Below are positions 59,057 through 64,000 of a DNA stretch of 64,000 bases, piece by piece; the stretch's first letter is position 1, and every line of letters starts with the position of its first letter. The DNA comes from Chlamydoabsidia padenii (taxonomy: Eukaryota > Mucoromycota > Mucoromycetes > Mucorales > Cunninghamellaceae), in contig JAIWND010000014.1 in the NCBI GenBank assembly GCA_025330725.1, positions 372,001 to 436,000 of the forward strand, read 5' to 3'. A model generated the notes under the pieces. It did no database searches. It had not been told where the DNA came from and was given only the letters and a program-made list of their open reading frames with translations. A program made the translations under genes and the position numbers.

Positions 59057-59554
59057 AAACGTCTATAATATATCATGTTTCCGTGAGAAACATACTTTCG
59101 AGTTTTTGGTTATAGACTACTTTTCTTTACAAGTTAGTCTTGGTTTAGTGTAAAGGAAATTGGCAAAGGCAACTGTCTGCATATTTTTTCGGTTTTCAAA
59201 TCCCGCTCTTCCTTTTTTGGTTTGTTAAAAAAAAAAAAAGGCACAATGCTTATCACTGGTACAGTACCTTTATACTGTAATAAACCATGGAGATATGCAA
59301 ACATCTCCTATGTATCATTGACTGTAGTCCTGAATGTTTGATCAAAAGAAAAAAAAAGATTTTTATGTACGATAGTTCAAAGCAGAGATTTTTATTTTGT
59401 AAACAAGTGTAAAGTTTATTTAGTGAATAGAGGGAGACAAGAAGGGAATAATGGGTGGTGCGTATATACAAATGAAGTAAAAAAGATGGAGGTGGGAATG
59501 ACTATCCAATTTGAAATACATAATATCTATATCTAAAGTAACCTACAAAGTAAC
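59057..59554. other. Intergenic with recurrent element
   Basis: TTTTCAAATCCCGC at 59193-59206 and A runs (59227-59239, 59346-59356). No gene apart from the flanking calls. Confidence 0.35.
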
Positions 59555-60200
59555 CTATACTTCTTCAAATTCAATGTCTTCGTCATCGTCGTCGTCATCT
59601 TCGTCGTTTGTAATATCATTGATGTGGCTGTTGTCAGGATCAGTGGTATTGATTTGGTGGTCAGTTTCCATAGTAGCAGAGGAGACAGAGTTGTTTCCCA
59701 TGACAGAGTCGCTAACAGTAACAGTCGAGGGTGCATTCAGTACATCAAGACTCTTCTGTTGAAGTTCAGGTAGTAGTTTCATCCATGTATCCAATTGACC
59801 CATGTACTTGTCGATTGTTCCTTGCTTGATGTCGATATCACGTTTCAATAGTGAGATGGACTAGAATACAAAGAAGAAGAGCACATTAGTCCCAGTCAGC
59901 CAGTTTTGCTGTTGAATTGTTTACCTCTGCCAAGGAAAGATTTTTGTTTTTCATACTTTGTAATCGGATCGTCTTTAGCTGTTGTTCAAGTTCGATGATG
60001 GTGGATTTCAAAGTAGCGATATCAGTGGAGGCTAGATAAAAGAGTAAGAGTAAGAGTTAGTCGAGACCTAATAGAGTAGGGCAGTTACCTTTTTCTTCTT
60101 TTGATATAGCAGGTCCACTTAAGGAGCTATCTAAACATTGTTCAAAAGACTTTGATAGTTGATCGACAAGCTGGTTGAGGTCAAGTGTGGTGGTGGCCAT
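59555..60200 (-). CDS. Mediator Med28-like protein
   Basis: Exons 60089-60200, 59925-60031, 59555-59860; 174 residues. It starts MATTTLDLNQLVDQLSKSFE QCLDSS. A helix-rich middle (STIIELEQQLKTIRLQSMKN, SLLKRDIDIKQGTIDKYMGQ, LDTWMKLLPELQQ) matches the Med28 layout: an N-terminal LxxxFxxC helix and a coiled coil with repeated ELxxK(D/E)xLIxKHLxKLxxW. The C-terminus is Thr/Ser-rich, then a poly-Asp/Glu tail (DDDDDDEDIEFEEV). The similarity is short, and another coiled-coil Mediator or kinetochore subunit is possible. It is divergent from EBP2 with 147 bp between starts, and the spacer has GCGCTTGAAAATTT near 60260, at most a distant variant of the element. Confidence 0.5.
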
Positions 60201-60347
60201 AGAAGATAAATAAAGAAAATGAGCGAAAAGTGGGAAGTCGCCCTTTTTATTTCTCAGCCACTGCGCTTGAAAATTTCTACTTTTTTCGCTTCCCCTCTCT
60301 CCTTTCTTTTTTCTTTTCTTCTCTTCCACTTTTTACGACCACAAATC
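60201..60347. promoter_or_regulatory. Divergent promoter, Med28-like / EBP2
   Basis: Only 147 bp. GCGCTTGAAAATTT lies near 60260, about 85 bp upstream of the EBP2 ATG and 60 bp from the other start, followed by a CT-rich stretch to the EBP2 start. Confidence 0.35.
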
Positions 60348-61362
60348 ATGTCAGATAACTCCACCAAACATAACGCCATCTTTATACAACCTGCAACAGT
60401 AGCATCTGGAACAATCGATATACTCCACGCGACAGAAGATCAATGGATGCCTTTAGAAGATCTCAACGAAAGTGACATTGATGACGACGATGGTGATATC
60501 ATTATTGAACAACGACTCTTGGTCAATAACGAGGTATGATCACTGTGATTCATTATAATCAAACCTATTAAACTAACTTGAGAAACATTTGCTTTTTTTT
60601 TTTTAATTCTTGTAGACCGCTTTACGACGATTGACCGATTCAGTACGCCTAGGCGACTACCCTCTAATCGAAACCCTCAGTTTCACCACAAGTAAACCTA
60701 TATCACTCAACGACGTATATGACGATTTAGAACGGGAAACTGCCTTTGAAAAACAAGCACTGGAATCCGCTTTACTGGCCAGGGAAGTATGTAGAAATGC
60801 CAACGTACCATTTGCCAACAGGGATGAATACAGGGACTATTTCAAGGTAAATTCAACATTATGTAAACAGGTCTATGAATGGAATGTAATTTTTAAAAAA
60901 AAAATTGTAATGTAGGATAGTAGCACTGTAAAGGAAAACTTCAAGAAGACACGGAATATGGAATCTGAACAGATGAAATTGATGAAACGAAGTAAGTTAG
61001 TATTATACAATACTTGGCTTTGATCCTTACTCATACTCTTTTGTAACAATTAGAACGAAACGATGCTGACGCTGATGATACCATTGTGGATAATGACTTT
61101 GATATGGAAGATTACGAGGACAATACGGTGAAATCAAAAAGAGGCATGGGGTCCCTATTGCGACAAAAACGACCTAGATCAGTAAGTGAATAAACATATA
61201 CGTATGTGATAGGCTAACACGTTTTATGCATAATAGGTGACGGATTCTCGACGCGATGGTAAATCAAGGACACAGGGCAAACAAGGAAAGGGGGGAAAGA
61301 AAACAAAATCATCTTTCCGCCCTGGTAAAGCAAAACGACAATCCCTTAGAAATAGAAAGTAA
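60348..61362 (+). CDS. EBP2: rRNA-processing protein Ebp2
   Basis: Exons 60348-60533, 60616-60846, 60916-60991, 61054-61181, 61237-61362; 248 residues. It is required for 27S pre-rRNA processing in the nucleolus. The characteristic block runs NDVYDDLERETAFEKQALES, EVCRNANVPFANRDEYRDYF and the Lys-rich STVKENFKKTRNMES. The acidic N-terminus (DESDIDDDDGDIII) and the very basic C-terminus (RPGKAKRQSLRNRK) match the family's RPGK-R ending. Shorter than yeast Ebp2 (427), mainly through a shorter acidic N-terminus. The start at 60348 follows a CT-rich leader. Confidence 0.9.
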
Positions 61363-61765
61363 ACCATTAGTATTATAACATCATATAGTTAGTAGCATTT
61401 AAAAATCTTTTATATACAACAATAAACATTCATCATATCATTTTGTTTAACATACACAGATGGGGATGGGGTTACACTGGGATGGATCGTTCGAATCATG
61501 TCTGATCCGAGCACTGTCACATTGCAGATCATTTCCAGATTTATACTATCTTGGAATGATCTATTTTGAAGGCGTAATATAATATAGAAGGCCATTAAAG
61601 ATGTTTTTTTATTTTTATTTGGGAATACATGATGATAGCAATACTATTTATTACAAGGACCAAAATAATTACCAGTAACTAATGATAATATGGGAAGGGG
61701 TAAAATGAGATGTATGAATTACAGCGACCAGCGACTCGCGCTGAAGTCACGTGTAGGAATACAGA
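61363..61765. other. Intergenic between converging genes, nothing recognised
   Basis: AATAAAC (61421) likely ends EBP2. No element or convincing frame. Confidence 0.4.
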
Positions 61766-62002
61766 TTAGAGGACAGCTTTGGAGGACAGTTCTGTAAGCA
61801 CCACCACTTCTTGATGCTGTTTGATTTCCAACTTTAAAGGTTTTTCATTGTTGTTTTGTTCAGGTAAGATGCGATCCATAAATTGAGTTTCTGCAGGGTG
61901 AGTGGAAACCCAATGGACAACACAAGCAACCACAGTGACATCCTATATTACAAACAAAACAGAAGAAGGTTATATTTCGTGAAACAATAAGCCTTCTTGA
62001 AG

Positions 62003-62038
<36 letters not shown>

Positions 62039-62817
62039 CTTACTATAGTGGTGACACATGTTGCGACTAAACCTCGAAGACCGTTTTGATATCCAATAGT
62101 GAGTCCATACTTGACCAAAGAAGTGACCAGAGCAGCAACACCTATGAGAGCATTACGACCAGTTGCAATATGAATAGCCACGGCATATTGAGATTCTTTT
62201 TGTGCTAGAGTAGGCATAAAATGATACTTTGTGAACATCAAGGTAAACATAAGAATCACAAAGACATCGTAGCTGAGGACCGTGATGGAGGCTGGTAGTT
62301 TGTACCCAATCGTGCAATGATAAGGGAGGTCTTGAGAGATATCAATCACACGGTAATAGATCATCAATACCACCAAGGCAACATAAGGGAAGAGGATAAT
62401 CACATTAAAGTTGTAACAAAAAGATCGGAAACGTGAAGTCTTTGGCATTTCGATAATATACATCTACATAAATAGGAAGATAGAGGTTATTAAATGTATA
62501 ACATAAAACTGGTATAATGGTCTTACCTTTTCAATCCAATAGAGATACAATATAATCTTGTTAACGGTATAAATCAGTGAGATGTTGAAGAAGGAGAGAG
62601 AGCATGAGACATTGTTCGCATTGTTGGTGCTAGTCACCATGCACCCAATCAGAGCGACAGTCCATGAGCATATATATAACGCCAAAAGCAATCCACGTAT
62701 GTAATAAACTCGTCCTTCAATACTGGCCACCTTTCGTCCAAATATAACCGACATGATTGTGATACAGGCGACACTACATATTTCGGCCACGATTTCATAT
62801 CCATCAGGTGAATACAT
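61766..62817 (-). CDS. Seven-TM membrane protein, function unknown
   Basis: Exons 62527-62817, 62044-62463, 61766-61942; 295 residues. It starts MYSPDGYEIVAEICSVACIT. Seven hydrophobic helices can be counted: EICSVACITIMSVIFG, RGLLLALYICSWTVALIGCM, SLSFFNISLIYTVNKIILYL, FNVIILFPYVALVVLMIYYR, VLSYDVFVILMFTLMFT, NALIGVAALVTSLVKYGLTI, and RGLVATCVTTI joined across the intron to DVTVVACVVHWV. The C-terminal ~40 residues are hydrophilic (NNNEKPLKLEIKQHQEVVVL). A GPCR-like or fungal 7-TM family is possible, but no signature (DRY, NPxxY) is clear. A 3n frame upstream of the ATG at 62817 begins at a TTG and is not needed. The long T run at 62008-62035 is an intron polypyrimidine tract. Confidence 0.65.
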
Positions 62818-63155
62818 GTTGAAGTCGCCAGTTAGGTAATAGTTTGTCTCTTGGGTTGAGTGATGGGTATGTATAAAATGAGTATAATTGAGGTGATAAA
62901 AGGAAGGCGTGGGGAGAAGGTAGAATGACAGAAATTGGAGCGAAAGAAAGGAAAGGGGGAGTTTTTGGGAGGGGAGTCCCAAGTTTTATGAAATTGATTT
63001 TCAAATCCCTACAACACTCGAAAAGGAAAGAGCCAAAAGAAAGAACCCAGCCAAGGTTTCATTTCCCGCCTCACGGGGAAAAAAAAAAAAAATTAAAAAC
63101 GGGGTCGCGCCATTGTCGTCCCTCTCTTTTCTTTTAACTTTTTTTTTTTTTTACC
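62818..63155. promoter_or_regulatory. Divergent promoter, 7-TM gene / TOF1
   Basis: TTTTCAAATCCCTAC at 62999-63013 (one mismatch in the core) and TTTCATTTCCCGCC at 63058-63071, ~85 bp upstream of the TOF1 ATG. The latter contains the E2F-type octamer TTTCCCGC. A/T-rich leader (63080-63150). Confidence 0.45.
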
Positions 63156-64000
63156 ATGGACGAATCTGACACTTACCTTGAAGAACATGAACGGACTCGC
63201 CAACTAATCTTGACTACCTGTACTGCTTTGGGTGGATTTGAAGATTCTTTGTCACCAGAAGGCACACTACAGCGAAAGTATACTCTTGGGGATGAAGCTC
63301 TGCGTACGTGAAAAGCACAACAGCAATAACATGTATTCAAGGATTAACTCTCTCTTTTATATTATTATTACTCCATAGCTTGCTTGAAAGATCTCAAGCG
63401 CATTATAAGGGCTGATGAATTATTGACCAAAGACATACTCATTGAACTCAACGTACTGGAAACAGATCTTATCCCAATTATACTCACTCAAGCAAAAAAG
63501 GCCACTCCTGCTGCTGAACGACTTGTCTTGGCTTGTGGTAAGCTATAATAGTATTTGACACGTTGTGAAGCTAAACGTGCCCTGACAATGAAATTTTTAT
63601 GTTTTGTCTTGTTTATAGTTGAAATCATTGTACCTATGACTTGGCCTATCGCTCGAAAACCAGAAGAAAACGAAGACGACCAGGACCCTAATCTATTACA
63701 CAACTACCGAAAACTCAAGCTCAAGCTACTCGAAAATGGGGTGTTTGAAGCTATTTTACGTGTATGTGTCAAATCTTTAAAAATCCCTTACAGGTAAGAC
63801 AAACCGTAAAAACAACAACAACTATGCAATACTTACATATCTTTTACTTGCTGTATTCTAGGGAACGATCTTCACGGGACCAGGCAATCATTCGACTGAC
63901 GCTCTACTTATGGCGAAATCTGACAGCTATTGTTGATCCAAAGGCATCGAGTATATCTTCTGATGAAAAGGTTTTACTGTCCAAATTGCAGGTACTAACA
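63156..64000 (+). CDS. TOF1: Replication-fork protection protein Tof1/Swi1 (Timeless), 5' part, cut by right edge
   Basis: CDS pieces: 63156-63303, 63379-63537, 63619-63793 and 63862-63991, then a donor (CAG|GTACTA) whose intron runs off the window. It reads MDESDTYLEEHERTRQLILT, TALGGFEDSLSPEGTLQRKY, LGDEAL, CLKDLKRIIRADELLTKDIL, ELNVLETDLIPIILTQAKKA, VEIIVPMTWPIARKPEENED and LLENGVFEAILRVCVKSLKI: the N-terminal TIMELESS domain. Tof1/Swi1-Csm3/Swi3 travels with the replisome, stabilises paused forks and supports checkpoint activation. Context: the start is ACCATGG and an E2F-like TTTCCCGC sits ~85 bp upstream, as for S-phase genes. Confidence 0.93.

Overview
The window is nuclear DNA from a fungus. 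Genes carry many short introns (mostly 60-100 bp, GTAAGT-type donors, some very small exons), intergenic DNA is AT-rich with long A/T runs, and glutamine tracts occur. The protein set (monopolin Csm1, Chz1, fungal-type Rpf2/Rrp12, Ura6 with an N-terminal membrane segment, a YPL260W-like repeat protein) fits a fungus. Intron density and low-complexity tracts suggest an early-diverging (Mucoromycota-like) lineage; that placement is inference.

Layout. 1-10 kb: the 5' part of a PTC7-type mitochondrial PP2C phosphatase (cut by the left edge), a coiled-coil membrane-anchored protein, a KH-like protein divergent from a degenerate J-domain protein, a repeat protein resembling the yeast YPL260W/DUF2408 family, and ribosomal protein P1. 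10-25 kb: UMP/CMP kinase Ura6, an F-box protein, mitochondrial Hsp70, a 65-residue RAMP4/Ysy6 protein, a Rho GTPase, an NPP-type phosphodiesterase, a four-TM protein and histone chaperone Chz1. 25-41 kb: condensin Smc4, a SANT/zinc-ribbon protein, thymidylate synthase, Csm1, a very glutamine-rich zinc-binding protein and a small hypothetical. 41-64 kb: mitochondrial GatB/Pet112, APC5, an acidic hypothetical, Rpf2, Rrp12, an Iec1-like C2H2 protein, a PPSY-bearing single-TM protein, a Med28-like protein, Ebp2, a 7-TM protein and the 5' part of Tof1/Swi1 (cut by the right edge). For most spliced genes I rebuilt exon joins by hand so that phases close and the total length is a multiple of three; exon coordinates are in each entry.

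Themes. Ribosome production (RPP1, RPF2, RRP12, EBP2), chromosome segregation and cell cycle (SMC4, CSM1, APC5, TOF1, thymidylate synthase), mitochondria (SSC1, PET112, PTC7) and transcription/chromatin (CHZ1, Iec1-like, Med28-like, SANT and zinc-finger proteins) are represented. There are no operons; many genes are divergent pairs with 130-400 bp between start codons.

The most interesting signal is not a gene. A CG-containing element of the form TTCAAATCCCG (or its complement, and close variants) recurs through the window. Usually it lies about 55-130 bp upstream of a start codon, in either orientation, sometimes as an inverted pair. The exact 9-mer CAAATCCCG occurs 11 times on the two strands, where roughly 0.3 would be expected by chance. 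It looks like a lineage-wide promoter element, and copies away from recognised genes may mark missed transcripts.
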